The notes beneath the pieces were generated by a model. That model made no database searches, was not told the origin of the DNA, and saw nothing but the letters and a program-made list of their open reading frames with translations. The position numbers and the translations under genes are program-made. A DNA stretch of 64,000 nt from Arenicola marina (Eukaryota; Annelida; Polychaeta; Arenicolidae), in assembly GCA_964019135.1 (NCBI GenBank), contig OZ025253.1, forward strand, positions 8,933,059 to 8,997,058, in the 5' to 3' direction. Of this stretch, positions 34,171-45,965 are shown piece by piece (position 1 is the stretch's first letter; each line of letters opens with the position of its first letter).

Positions 34171-37100
34171 TGTCCCTCATTCTTTGCTCCTTTCATCCCC
34201 CAACTCAACCTGTCTCTCATCCTTTGCTCCTTTCACCCACCACTGTCACCCTGTCCCTGATTCTTGGCTCCCTTCACCCATCACTCTTACATTGGCCCTC
34301 ATCATTTGTTCCTTTCACCCACCACACTCACCCTGTCCCTCGTCCTTTGCTCCTTTCACCCATCACTCTCACCCTGTCCCTCATCCTTTGCTCCTTTCAC
34401 CCTGTTCCTCAGCCTTTGCTCCTTTCACCCACCACTCTCACCCTGTCCCTCATCCTTTGCTCCTTTCACCCACCCCTCTCGCCCTGTCCCTCATCCTTTG
34501 CTGCTTTCACCCACCACTCGCCCTGTCCCTCATCCTTTGCTCCTTTCACCCACCACTCACCCTGTCCCTCACCTTTTGCTCCTTTCACCCACCATTCTCA
34601 CCCTGTCCCTCATCCTTTGCTCCTTTCACCCACCACTCTTACCCTGTCCCTCATCCTTTGCTCCTTTCACCCACCACTCACCCTGCCCTACATCCTTTGC
34701 TCCTTTCACCCACTACTCTCACCCTGTCCCTCAACCTTTGCTCCTTTCACCCACCACTCTCCCACTGTCCCTCATCCTTTTCTGCTTTCACCCACCACTC
34801 TCACTCTGCCCCTGATCATTTGCTCCTTTCACCCACCACTCTCACCCTGCCCCTGATCATTTGCTCCTTTCACCCACCTCCCTCACCCTGTCTCTCATCC
34901 TTTGCTCCTTTCACCCAGCACACTCACCCTGTCCCTGGTCCTTTGCTCCTGTCACGCACCACACTCACCCTGTCCCTCTTCCTTTGCTCCTTTCACCCAC
35001 CACTCACCCTGTCCCTCATCCTTTGCTCCTTTCACCCACTACTCTCACCCTGTCTCTCATCCTTTGCTCCTTTCACCCACCATTCTCACCCTGTCCCTCA
35101 TCCTTTGCTCCTTTCACCCACCACTCTTACCCTGTCCCTCATCCTTTGCTCCTTTCACCCACCACTCCCCCTGCCCTACATCCTTTGCTCCTTTCACCCA
35201 CTACTCTCACCCTGTCCCTCAACCTTTGCTCCTTTCACCCACCACTCTCCCACTGTCCCTCATCCTTTTCTGCTTTCACCCACCACTCTCACTCTGCCCC
35301 TGATCATTTGCTCCTTTCACCCACCACTCTCACCCTGTCTCTCATCCTTTGCTCCTTTCACCCACCACTCTCACCCTGTCCCTCATCCTCTGCTCCTTTC
35401 ACCCCCAAATCAACCTGTCCCTCATCCTTTGCCCCTTTCACCCACCACTCGCACCCTGTCCCTCAACCTTTGCTCTTTTCACCCACCATTCACCCTGTCC
35501 CTCATCCTTTGCCCCTTTCACCCACCACTCGCACCCTGTCCCTTATCCTTTGCTCCTTTCACCCACCACTCTCACCCTGTCCCTCATCCTTTGCCTCTTT
35601 CACCCACCACTCGCACCCTGTCCCTTATCCTTTGCTCCTTTCACCCACCATTCATCCTGTCCCTCATCCTTTGCCCCTTTCACCCACCACTCGCACCCTG
35701 TCCCTTATCCTTTGCTCCTTTCACCCACCACTCTCACCCTGTCCCTCATCCTTTGCCCCTTTCACCCACCACTCTCACCCTGTCCCTCATCCTTTGCTCC
35801 TTTCACCCACCACTCTCACCCTTTCCCTCATCCTTTGCCCCTTTCACCCACCACTCGCACCCTGCCCCTTATCCTTTGCCCCTTTCACCCACCACTCTCA
35901 CCCTGTCCCACGTCCTTTGCTCCTTTCACCCATCACTCTCACCCTGTCCCTTATCCTTTGCTCCTTTCACCCACCACTCTCACCCTGTCCCTTATCCTTT
36001 GCTCCTTTCACCCACCACTCTCACCCTGTCCCTCATGCTTTGCCCCTTTCACCCACCACTCGCACCCTGTCCCTCATCCTTTGTTCCTTTCACCCCCAAC
36101 TCAACCTGTCCCTCATCCTTTGCCCCTTTCACCCACAACTCGCAACCTGTCTCTCATCCTTTGCTCCTTTCACCCACCACTGTCACCCTGTCCCTGATTC
36201 TTGGCTCCCTTCACCCATCACTCTTACATTGGCCCTCATCCTTTGTTCCTTTCACCCACCACAGTCACCCTGTCCCTCGTCCTTTGCTCCTTTCACTCAT
36301 CACTCTCACCCTGTCCCTCATCCTTTGCTCCTTTCACCCTGTTCCTCAGCCTTTGCTCCTTTCACCCACCACTCTCACCCTGTCCCTCGTCCTTTGCTCC
36401 TTTCACCCAGCACTCTGGCCCTGTCCCTCATCCGTTGCTGCTTTCACCCACCACTCACCCTGTCCCTCATCCTTTGCTCCTTTCACCCACCACTTACCCT
36501 GTCCCTCATCCTTTGCTCCTTTCACCCACCATTCTCACCCTGTCCCTCATTCTTTGCTCCTTTCACCCCCAACTCAACCTGTCTCTCATCCTTTGCTCCT
36601 TTCACCCACCACTGTCACCCTGTCCCTGATTCTTGGCTCCCTTCACTCATCACTCTTACATTGGCCCTCATCTTTTGTTCCTTTCACCCACCACACTCAC
36701 CCTGTCCCTCGTCCTTTGCTCCTCTTCACCCATCACTCTCACCCTGTCCCTCATCCTTTGCTCCTTTCACCCTGTTCCTCAGCCTTTGCTCCTTTCACCC
36801 ACCACTCTCACCCTGTCCCTCATCCTTTGCTCCTTTCACCCACCCCTCTCGCCCTGTCCCTCATCCTTTGCTGCTTTCACCCACCACTCGCCCTGTCCCT
36901 CATCCTTTGCTCCTTTCACCCACCACTCACCCTGTCCCTCACCTTTTGCTCCTTTCACCCACCATTCTCACCCTGTCCCTCATCCTTTGCTCCTTTCACC
37001 CACCACTCTTACCCTGTCCCTCATCCTTTGCTCCTTTCACCCACCACTCACCCTGCCCTACATCCTTTGCTCCTTTCACCCACTACTCTCACCCTGTCCC

Positions 37101-40100
37101 TCAACCTTTGCTCCTTTCACCCACCACTCTCCCACTGTCCCTCATCCTTTTCTGCTTTCACCCACCACTCTCACTCTGCCCCTGATCATTTGCTCCTTTC
37201 ACCCACCACTCTCACCCTGCCCCTGATCATTTGCTCCTTTCACCCACCTCCCTCACCCTGTCTCTCATCCTTTGCTCCTTTCACCCAGCACACTCACCCT
37301 GTCCCTGGTCCTTTGCTCCTGTCACGCACCACACTCACCCTGTCCCTCTTCCTTTGCTCCTTTCACCCACCACTCACCCTGTCCCTCATCCTTTGCTCCT
37401 TTCACCCACTACTCTCACCCTGTCTCTCATCCTTTGCTCCTTTCACCCACCATTCTCACCCTGTCCCTCATCCTTTGCTCCTTTCACCCACCACTCTTAC
37501 CCTGTCCCTCATCCTTTGCTCCTTTCACCCACCACTCCCCCTGCCCTACATCCTTTGCTCCTTTCACCCACTACTCTCACCCTGTCCCTCAACCTTTGCT
37601 CCTTTCACCCACCACTCTCCCACTGTCCCTCATCCTTTTCTGCTTTCACCCACCACTCTCACTCTGCCCCTGATCATTTGCTCCTTTCACCCACCACTCT
37701 CACCCTGTCTCTCATCCTTTGCTCCTTTCACCCACCACTCTCACCCTGTCCCTCATCCTCTGCTCCTTTCACCCCCAAATCAACCTGTCCCTCATCCTTT
37801 GCCCCTTTCACCCACCACTCGCACCCTGTCCCTCAACCTTTGCTCTTTTCACCCACCATTCACCCTGTCCCTCATCCTTTGCCCCTTTCACCCACCACTC
37901 GCACCCTGTCCCTTATCCTTTGCTCCTTTCACCCACCACTCTCACCCTGTCCCTCATCCTTTGCCTCTTTCACCCACCACTCGCACCCTGTCCCTTATCC
38001 TTTGCTCCTTTCACCCACCATTCATCCTGTCCCTCATCCTTTGCCCCTTTCACCCACCACTCGCACCCTGTCCCTTATCCTTTGCTCCTTTCACCCACCA
38101 CTCTCACCCTGTCCCTCATCCTTTGCCCCTTTCACCCACCACTCTCACCCTGTCCCTCATCCTTTGCTCCTTTCACCCACCACTCTCACCCTTTCCCTCA
38201 TCCTTTGCCCCTTTCACCCACCACTCGCACCCTGCCCCTTATCCTTTGCCCCTTTCACCCACCACTCTCACCCTGTCCCACGTCCTTTGCTCCTTTCACC
38301 CATCACTCTCACCCTGTCCCTTATCCTTTGCTCCTTTCACCCACCACTCTCACCCTGTCCCTTATCCTTTGCTCCTTTCACCCACCACTCTCACCCTGTC
38401 CCTCATGCTTTGCCCCTTTCACCCACCACTCGCACCCTGTCCCTCATCCTTTGTTCCTTTCACCCCCAACTCAACCTGTCCCTCATCCTTTGCCCCTTTC
38501 ACCCACAACTCGCAACCTGTCTCTCATCCTTTGCTCCTTTCACCCACCACTGTCACCCTGTCCCTGATTCTTGGCTCCCTTCACCCATCACTCTTACATT
38601 GGCCCTCATCCTTTGTTCCTTTCACCCACCACAGTCACCCTGTCCCTCGTCCTTTGCTCCTTTCACTCATCACTCTCACCCTGTCCCTCATCCTTTGCTC
38701 CTTTCACCCTGTTCCTCAGCCTTTGCTCCTTTCACCCACCACTCTCACCCTGTCCCTCGTCCTTTGCTCCTTTCAGCCAGCACTCTGGCCCTGTCCCTCA
38801 TCCGTTGCTGCTTTCACCCACCACTCACCCTGTCCCTCATCCTTTGCTCCTTTCACCCACCACTTACCCTGTCCCTCATCCTTTGCTCCTTTCACCCACC
38901 ATTCTCACCCTGTCCCTCATTCTTTGCTCCTTTCACCCCCAACTCAACCTGTCTCTCATCCTTTGCTCCTTTCACCCACCACTGTCACCCTGTCCCTGAT
39001 TCTTGGCTCCCTTCACTCATCACTCTTACATTGGCCCTCATCCTTTGTTCCTTTCACCCACCACACTCACCCTGTCCCTCGTCCTTTGCTCCTCTTCACC
39101 CATCACTCTCACCCTGTCCCTCATCCTTTGCTCCTTTCACCCTGTTCCTCAGCCTTTGCTCCTTTCACCCACCACTCTCACCCTGTCCCTCATCCTTTGC
39201 TCCTTTCACCCACCCCTCTCGCCCTGTCCCTCATCCTTTGCTGCTTTCACCCACCACTCGCCCTGTCCCTCATCCTTTGCTCCTTTCACCCACCACTCAC
39301 CCTGTCCCTCACCTTTTGCTCCTTTCACCCACCATTCTCACCCTGTCCCTCATCCTTTGCTCCTTTCACCCACCACTCTTACCCTGTCCCTCATCCTTTG
39401 CTCCTTTCACCCACCACTCACCCTGCCCTACATCCTTTGCTCCTTTCACCCACTACTCTCACCCTGTCCCTCAACCTTTGCTCCTTTCACCCACCACTCT
39501 CCCACTGTCCCTCATCCTTTTCTGCTTTCACCCACCACTCTCACTCTGCCCCTGATCATTTGCTCCTTTCACCCACCACTCTCACCCTGCCCCTGATCAT
39601 TTGCTCCTTTCACCCACCTCCCTCACCCTGTCTCTCATCCTTTGCTCCTTTCACCCACCACACTCACCCTGTCCCTGGTCCTCTGCTCCTGTCACGCACC
39701 ACACTCACCCTGTCCCTCTTCCTTTGCTCCTTTCACCCACCACTCACCCTGTCCCTCATCCTTTGCTCCTTTCACCCACTACTCTCACCCTGTCTCTCAT
39801 CCTTTGCTCCTTTCACCCACCATTCTCACCCTGTCCCTCATCCTTTGCTCCTTTCACCCACCACTACTACCCTGTCCCTCATCCTTTGCTCCTTTCACCC
39901 ACCACTCCCCCTGCCCTACATCCTTTGCTCCTTTCACCCACTACTCTCACCCTGTCCCTCAACCTTTGCTCCTTTCACCCACCACTCTCCCACTGTCCCT
40001 CATCCTTTTCTGCTTTCACCCACCACTCTCACTCTGCCCCTGATCATTTGCTCCTTTCACCCACCACTCTCACCCTGTCTCTCATCCTTTGCTCCTTTCA

Positions 40101-42125
40101 CCCACCACTCTCACCCTGTCCCTCATCCTCTGCTCCTTTCACCCCCAAATCAACCTGTCCCTCATCCTTTGCCCCTTTCACCCACCACTCGCACCCTGTC
40201 CCTCAACCTTTGCTCTTTTCACCCACCATTCACCCTGTCCCTCATCCTTTGCCCCTTTCACCCACCACTCGCACCCTGTCCCTTATCCTTTGCTCCTTTC
40301 ACCCACCACTCTCACCCTGTCCCTCATCCTTTGCCTCTTTCACCCACCACTCGCACCCTGTCCCTTATCCTTTGCTCCTTTCACCCACCATTCATCCTGT
40401 CCCTCATCCTTTGCCCCTTTCACCCACCACTCGCACCCTGTCCCTTATCCTTTGCTCCTTTCACCCACCACTCTCACCCTGTCCCTCATCCTTTGCCCCT
40501 TTCACCCACCACTCTCACCCTGTCCCTCATCCTTTGCTCCTTTCACCCACCACTCTCACCCTTTCCCTCATCCTTTGCCCCTTTCACCCACCACTCGCAC
40601 CCTGCCCCTTATCCTTTGCCCCTTTCACCCACCACTCTCACCCTGTCCCACGTCCTTTGCTCCTTTCACCCATCACTCTCACCCTGTCCCTTATCCTTTG
40701 CTCCTTTCACCCACCACTCTCACCCTGTCCCTTATCCTTTGCTCCTTTCACCCACCACTCTCACCCTGTCCCTCATGCTTTGCCCCTTTCACCCACCACT
40801 CGCACCCTGTCCCTCATCCTTTGTTCCTTTCACCCCCAACTCAACCTGTCCCTCATCCTTTGCCCCTTTCACCCACAACTCGCAACCTGTCTCTCATCCT
40901 TTGCTCCTTTCACCCACCACTGTCACCCTGTCCCTGATTCTTGGCTCCCTTCACCCATCACTCTTACATTGGCCCTCATCCTTTGTTCCTTTCACCCACC
41001 ACAGTCACCCTGTCCCTCGTCCTTTGCTCCTTTCACTCATCACTCTCACCCTGTCCCTCATCCTTTGCTCCTTTCACCCTGTTCCTCAGCCTTTGCTCCT
41101 TTCACCCACCACTCTCACCCTGTCCCTCGTCCTTTGCTCCTTTCACCCAGCACTCTGGCCCTGTCCCTCATCCGTTGCTGCTTTCACCCACCACTCACCC
41201 TGTCCCTCATCCTTTGCTCCTTTCACCCACCACTTACCCTGTCCCTCATCCTTTGCTCCTTTCACCCACCATTCTCACCCTGTCCCTCATTCTTTGCTCC
41301 TTTCACCCCCAACTCAACCTGTCTCTCATCCTTTGCTCCTTTCACCCACCACTGTCACCCTGTCCCTGATTCTTGGCTCCCTTCACCCATCACTCTTACA
41401 TTGGCCCTCATCCTTTGTTCCTTTCACCCACCACACTCACCCTGTCCCTCGTCCTTTGCTCCTTTCACCCATCACTCTCACCCTGTCCCTCATCCTTTGC
41501 TCATTTCACCCTGTTCCTCAGCCTTTGCTCCTTTCACCCACCACTCTCACCCTGTCCCTCATCCTTTGCTCCTTTCACCCACCCCTCTCGCCCTGTCCCT
41601 CATCCTTTGCTGCTTTCACCCACCACTCGCCCTGTCCCTCATCCTTTGCTCCTTTCACCCACCACTCACCCTGTCCCTCACCTTTTGCTCCTTTCACCCA
41701 CCATTCTCACCCTGTCCCTCATCCTTTGCACCTTTCACCCACCACTCTTACCCTGTCCCTCATCCTTTGCTCCTTTCACCCACCACTCACCCTGCCCTAC
41801 ATCCTTTGCTCCTTTCACCCACTACTCTCACCCTGTCCCTCAACCTTTGCTCCTTTCACCCACCACTCTCCCACTGTCCCTCATCCTTTTCTGCTTTCAC
41901 CCACCACTCTCACTCTGCCCCTGATCATTTGCTCCTTTCACCCACCACTCTCACCCTGCCCCTGATCATTTGCTCCTTTCACCCACCTCCCTCACCCTGT
42001 CTCTCATCCTTTGCTCCTTTCACCCACCACACTCACCCTGTCCCTGGTCCTTTGCTCCTTTCACGCACCACACTCACCCTGTCCCTCTTCCTTTGCTCCT
42101 TTCACCCACCACTCACCCTGTCCCT
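34171..42125. repeat. 2,370-bp higher-order repeat of a 41-bp satellite, ~3.4 copies
   Basis: About 58 monomers of 41 bp (some shortened to 38 or 36) form a 2,370-bp block that recurs nearly unchanged. The marker variant TGATTCTTGGCTCCCTTCA lies in pairs starting about 36,197 and 36,629, again at 38,567 and 38,999, and at 40,937 and 41,369. The distinctive CTCCCTCACCCTG unit recurs at about 34,877, 37,247, 39,617 and 41,986. The last step is 2,369 bp because one extra base (CTCCTCTTCACC) is absent from the final copy. I noticed only scattered single-base differences. The + strand lacks stops in the repeat, so a 2,593-codon frame and several of 770-960 codons exist. They are artefacts. Confidence 0.96.
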
Positions 42126-42210
42126 CAGCATTTGCTCCTTTCACCCACCACTCTCACCCTGTCCCTCATCCTTTGCCCCTTTCACCCACCACTCTCCCCC
42201 TATTCACTTC
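42126..42210. repeat. Right edge of the 41-bp satellite
   Basis: Two further 41-bp monomers with private variants (CTCAGCATTTG) follow the last higher-order copy. The sequence then loses the period near 42,200 and passes into C-rich unique DNA with a C run at about 42,338. Confidence 0.85.
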
Positions 42211-43355
42211 GGCATTCCCCCCACTTTCTGCTTCTTCTCTGTCCTTTCTTCATTTAGCAGCATTTTCCCCCTGACTCGGTACATCTCAGCACACCCCTGG
42301 ATCACCAACCCATTCACCCCTCTCCTACATTACCCTCCCCCCCCCCCCCACCCACTGCCCCATCCTCAACCCCACCGGTCGCCGCGGGCCTCCCTCATTC
42401 CAAGAAACGATGTGAGGCCAAAATATGCAAACGACATGCTAATGAGGGACAGATTGGTCATTCTTTCTGCGATTAGCTTCCGGTTTTAATATTTCAGATA
42501 CTTCAGACGCTACCCAGAAGACGATGAACGCCGCTGAAGGCAAGGTCACCTTACATCATGGGCCGCATGGTGGCGCTGCAAACACACGGACATGTGGACG
42601 GGGAACCCGCGCAGGCGCAATGACTCTCTGCTGGATTGTTGGACAGGGTCGGGGGCCCGCCCTGCAAACTTCCTCACTAGAGACTCCAACATAGAGGTCT
42701 CGCTTGATGACAGTTGTCACCTTATGAACTCAGAGTAGGGTCTCATAACATTCGACTAGCTGGTCACCTGGTAGAATATTTGATACACGTTTCTACCGAC
42801 TATACTTAGCAATATTATTTCATTTTGTAACATAACAGAGTATATATGAAAGAATATTTTCTTAATATTCTTAATTCAACTGGTACAACTGACTATCGAC
42901 TATGCAAGAGCCAGCGCGGGGTCAACAATAAAATGAAGGTAGTTGTATTTTCATTTTTGACTGTCTTTTCTGAATATGCGACCAACACGCTTGATAACAT
43001 TGTCATTTGAGGACCATCTGGTGGATCTGTTTTGGCAGGCCCCAGTTCTACTAGCCCCAAATTGAGAAAAACGCGCCAAAAACACTATGCGCATCTGAGT
43101 CAACGCGCCTACGACCGTCATGTGGACTGAGACTAAAGCTAGCCAACCTTGCAAACCTGACTTGACTCCAGTGACTGCGGTAACGTGCATTCGTATGGGA
43201 GGCTCACTCCGATGTTTTACGTGCACACGCTCGCTTGATCCGTGTAGATATACGTCACAGTGGTGCGCGCTAGGAGACTCTGGGGGACCCTCTTCAGCCG
43301 TTATCTCCGGGCTCTTTTTGCAGGCTCCCGCAGTGGGTTCTCTTCTTCGGCGTTG
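42211..43355. other. Unique DNA, no recognisable gene
   Basis: The interval contains C-rich spacer to about 42,400 and then mixed-composition DNA. A weak CTCF-like match (CCGCATGGTGGCGCT, 42,563-42,577) is present. A + frame encodes GDSGGP at 43,273-43,290 but lacks the other serine-protease features. No exon is called. Confidence 0.5.
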
Positions 43356-43357
43356 CC

Positions 43358-43935
43358 TATGGACGCTCTATATGGACGTCTATGGACGCTCTATATGGAC
43401 GTCTATGGACGCTCTATATGGACGTCTATGGACGCTGTCTATGGACGCTGTCTATAGACGTTGTCTATGGACGTTGTCTATGGACGCTGTCTATGGACGT
43501 TGTCTATGGACGCTGTCTATGAACGTTTTCTACGGACGTTGTCTATGGACGCTTTCTATGGAAGCTGTCTATGGACGCTGTCTATGGACGCTGTCTGTGG
43601 ACGTTGTCTATGGACGCTCTCTGTGGACGCCGTCTAAGGACGCTGTCTGTGGACGCTGTCTGTGGCCGTTGTCTGTGGCCGTGCCTGTGGACGCTGTCTG
43701 TGGACGCTGTCTGTGGACGCTGTCTGTGGCCGTGCCTGTGGACGCTGTCTGTGGACGCTGTCTGTGGACGCTGTCCGTGGACGCCGTCTAAGGACGCTGT
43801 CTGCGGACGCTGTCTGTGGCCGTGCCTGTAGACGCTGTCTGTGGACGCTGTCTGTGGACGCTGTCCGTGGACGCCGTCTAAGGACGCTGTCTGTGGACGC
43901 TGTCTGTGGCCGTGCCTGTAGACGCTGCCTATGGA
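43358..43935. repeat. 13-bp minisatellite (TATGGACGCTGTC family)
   Basis: The unit is 13 bp. The first part (43,358-43,435) carries a dimer with GGACGTCTATGGACGCTCTA. The middle has TATGGACG and the right part TGTGGACG, with GCCGTGCC and GCCGTCTAAGGACG variants recurring at about 60-120 bp, so a higher order is present on the right. Three frames remain open on + and a 137-codon frame on -, as expected for a 13-bp unit without stops. Confidence 0.95.
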
Positions 43936-44428
43936 CGCTCTTTATAGACACTCTCTCTGAGCACTCGGTTTTTACCTCCTCTGTGGGACTCCATTTCCTC
44001 TGTTTGTCGAGTATTTTGCGCTCTCCCTTGGCATTCGCTTTTCGCATTGCCTGTTTTGCGCTTTCATTTCGCCTTCAACGTGGATGTTTTCTTGTATACC
44101 TTCAAAAGCCGCACACGTGACGCTCTCTGGTGGGTGATTTGTGGTCGCTGCATCTTTTCGCGTTCACTCCCGGGGGCGGCGCGAGCGCCCTCTCGCGGCC
44201 TTCTCTTTGGTAAGCGGTTTTTAGCGTCATTTTATTATGATTCCACTGGGTATGATGCTCTGAACGCTCCCTGTTGGCGTCGTCTCTCGATAATCCTTAT
44301 TTTTACCAGGCTTCTCTCGCTTCTTCTATCTCCTTTCTCTCACCCTCTCCCTTTTACTTTCTCGCACCCTCTCCCTACATTTATGGCTCTCGCTCTTATT
44401 CATATATTGTCGCTTTTCTACCTGTTCT
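43936..44428. other. Spacer between two satellites, no gene seen
   Basis: About 490 bp of T/C-rich unique DNA separates the 13-bp and 26-bp arrays. It contains a good CTCF-like match at 44,184 and pyrimidine-rich words near 44,330-44,390 that grade into the next array. Confidence 0.5.
44184..44198 (-). promoter_or_regulatory. CTCF-like motif (minus strand)
   Basis: On the minus strand the site reads CCGCGAGAGGGCGCT, matching all ten bases of AGRKGGCRSY and three of five of the preceding CCASY. It sits in the 490-bp unique island between two satellites. With the site at 46,921 it brackets the 26/54-bp array in divergent orientation. Confidence 0.35.
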
Positions 44429-44429
44429 C

Positions 44430-45965
44430 TTTAACACTCTCTGCGAGACGTTCTCTTTAACACTCTCCCCGATACGTTCACTTTAACACTCTCCCCGATA
44501 TGTTCACTTTAACACTCTCCCCGATATGTTCTCTTTAACACTCTCCCCGATACGTTCTCTTTAACACTCTCCCCGATACGTTCACTTTAACACTCTCCCC
44601 GATATGTTCACTTTAACACTCTCCCCGATACGTTCTCTTTAACACTCTCCCCGATACGTTCTCTTTAACACTTTTCCCGAGACGTTCTCTTTAACGCTTT
44701 CCCCGATACGTTCTCTTTAAGTTTCTCCGAAAGACGTTATCTTTTAACGCTCTCCGCCTGACGTTCTCCTCTTGCCGCTCTCCGCCAGACGTTCTCTTTT
44801 TAAAGCTCTCCGCGAGACGTTCTCTTTACCGCTCTCTGCCAGACGTTTTCGTTTTAAAGCTCTCCGCGAGACGTTCTCTTTACCGCTCTCTGCCAGACGT
44901 TCTCTTTTTAACGCTCTCCCCGATACGTTCTCTTTAACACTCTTCCCGAGACGTTCTCTTTAACGCTCTCCGCCAGACGTTCTCTTTTTAAAGCTCTCCG
45001 CGAGACGTTCTCTTTACCGCTCTCTGCCAGACGTTCTCTTTTTAAAGCTCTCCGCGAGACGTTCTCTTTACCGCTCTCTGCCAGACGTTCTCTTTTTAAC
45101 GCTCTCCGCGAGACGTTCTCTTTAACGCTCTCTGCCAGACATTCTCTTTTTAACCCTCTCCGCGAGACGTTCTCTTTACCGCTCTCTGCCAGACGTTCTC
45201 TTTTTAACGCTCTCCGCGAGACGTTCTCTTTACCGCTCTCTGCCAGACGTTCTCTTTTTAACACTCTCCCCGATACGTTCTCTTAAACACTATTCCCGAG
45301 ACGTTCTCTTTAACGCTTTCCCAGACACGTTCTCTTTAAGTCTCTCCGAAAGACGTTATCTTTTAACGCTCTCCGCCAGACGTTCTCTTTTTAAAGCTCT
45401 CCGCGAGACGTTCTCTTTACCGCTCTCTGCCAGACGTTCTCTTTTTAACGCTCTCCGCGAGACGTTCTCTTTAACGCTCTCTGCGAGACGTTCTCCTTAA
45501 CGCTCTCTGCCAGACATCCTCTTTTTAACGCTCTCCGCGAGACGTTCTCTTTAACGCTCTCTGCGAGACGTTCTCTTTACCGCTCTCTGCCAGACGTTCT
45601 CTTTTTAACGCTTTCCGCGAGACGTTCTCTTTAACGCTCTCTGCGAGACGTTCTCTTTAACGCTCTCTGCCAGACGTTCTCTTTTTAACGCTCTCCGCGA
45701 TACGTTCTCTTTAACGCTCTCTGCGAGACGTTCTCCTTAACGCTCTCCGCGAGACGTACTCTTTAACACTCTCCCTGAGACGTTTTCTTTAACCCTCTCC
45801 CCGAGACGTTCTCTTTAACGATGTCCGCGAGACGTTCGCTTTAACACTCTCACCGAGACGGTCTCTTTAACATTCTCCCCGAGATGGTCTCTTTAACACA
45901 CTGCCCGAGACGGTCTCTTTAACACACTCCCCGAGACGGTCTCTTTAACGCTCTCCCCCAGAGAG
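44430..45965. repeat. 26-bp / 54-bp satellite containing GACGTTCTCTTTA
   Basis: From 44,430 to about 44,720 the unit is 26 bp (ACGTTCTCTTTAACACTCTC plus CCCGAT). From about 44,740 a 54-bp dimer dominates, joining a GCCAGACGTTCTCTTTTTAA unit to a GCGAGACGTTCTCTTTACCG unit (spacing 54 bp at 44,831 and 44,885). Near 45,750-45,960 it returns to 26-27-bp units with GAGACGGTCTC variants. Short simple repeats at both ends flank a dimeric core. Frames are artefacts. Confidence 0.95.

Noticed and set aside
34184-41965. Giant 2,593-codon open frame as a protein gene
   Set aside because: All three + frames are open over the same bases because the 41-bp unit lacks stops. The frame is a shift-tolerant repeat with no known domain, and its length follows the satellite's length.
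43120-43790. Serine-protease-like GDSGGP in a + frame
   Set aside because: GDSGGP is encoded at 43,273-43,290, but there is no His or Asp block, the cysteine spacing is wrong and the frame runs into the 13-bp satellite. This is probably chance.
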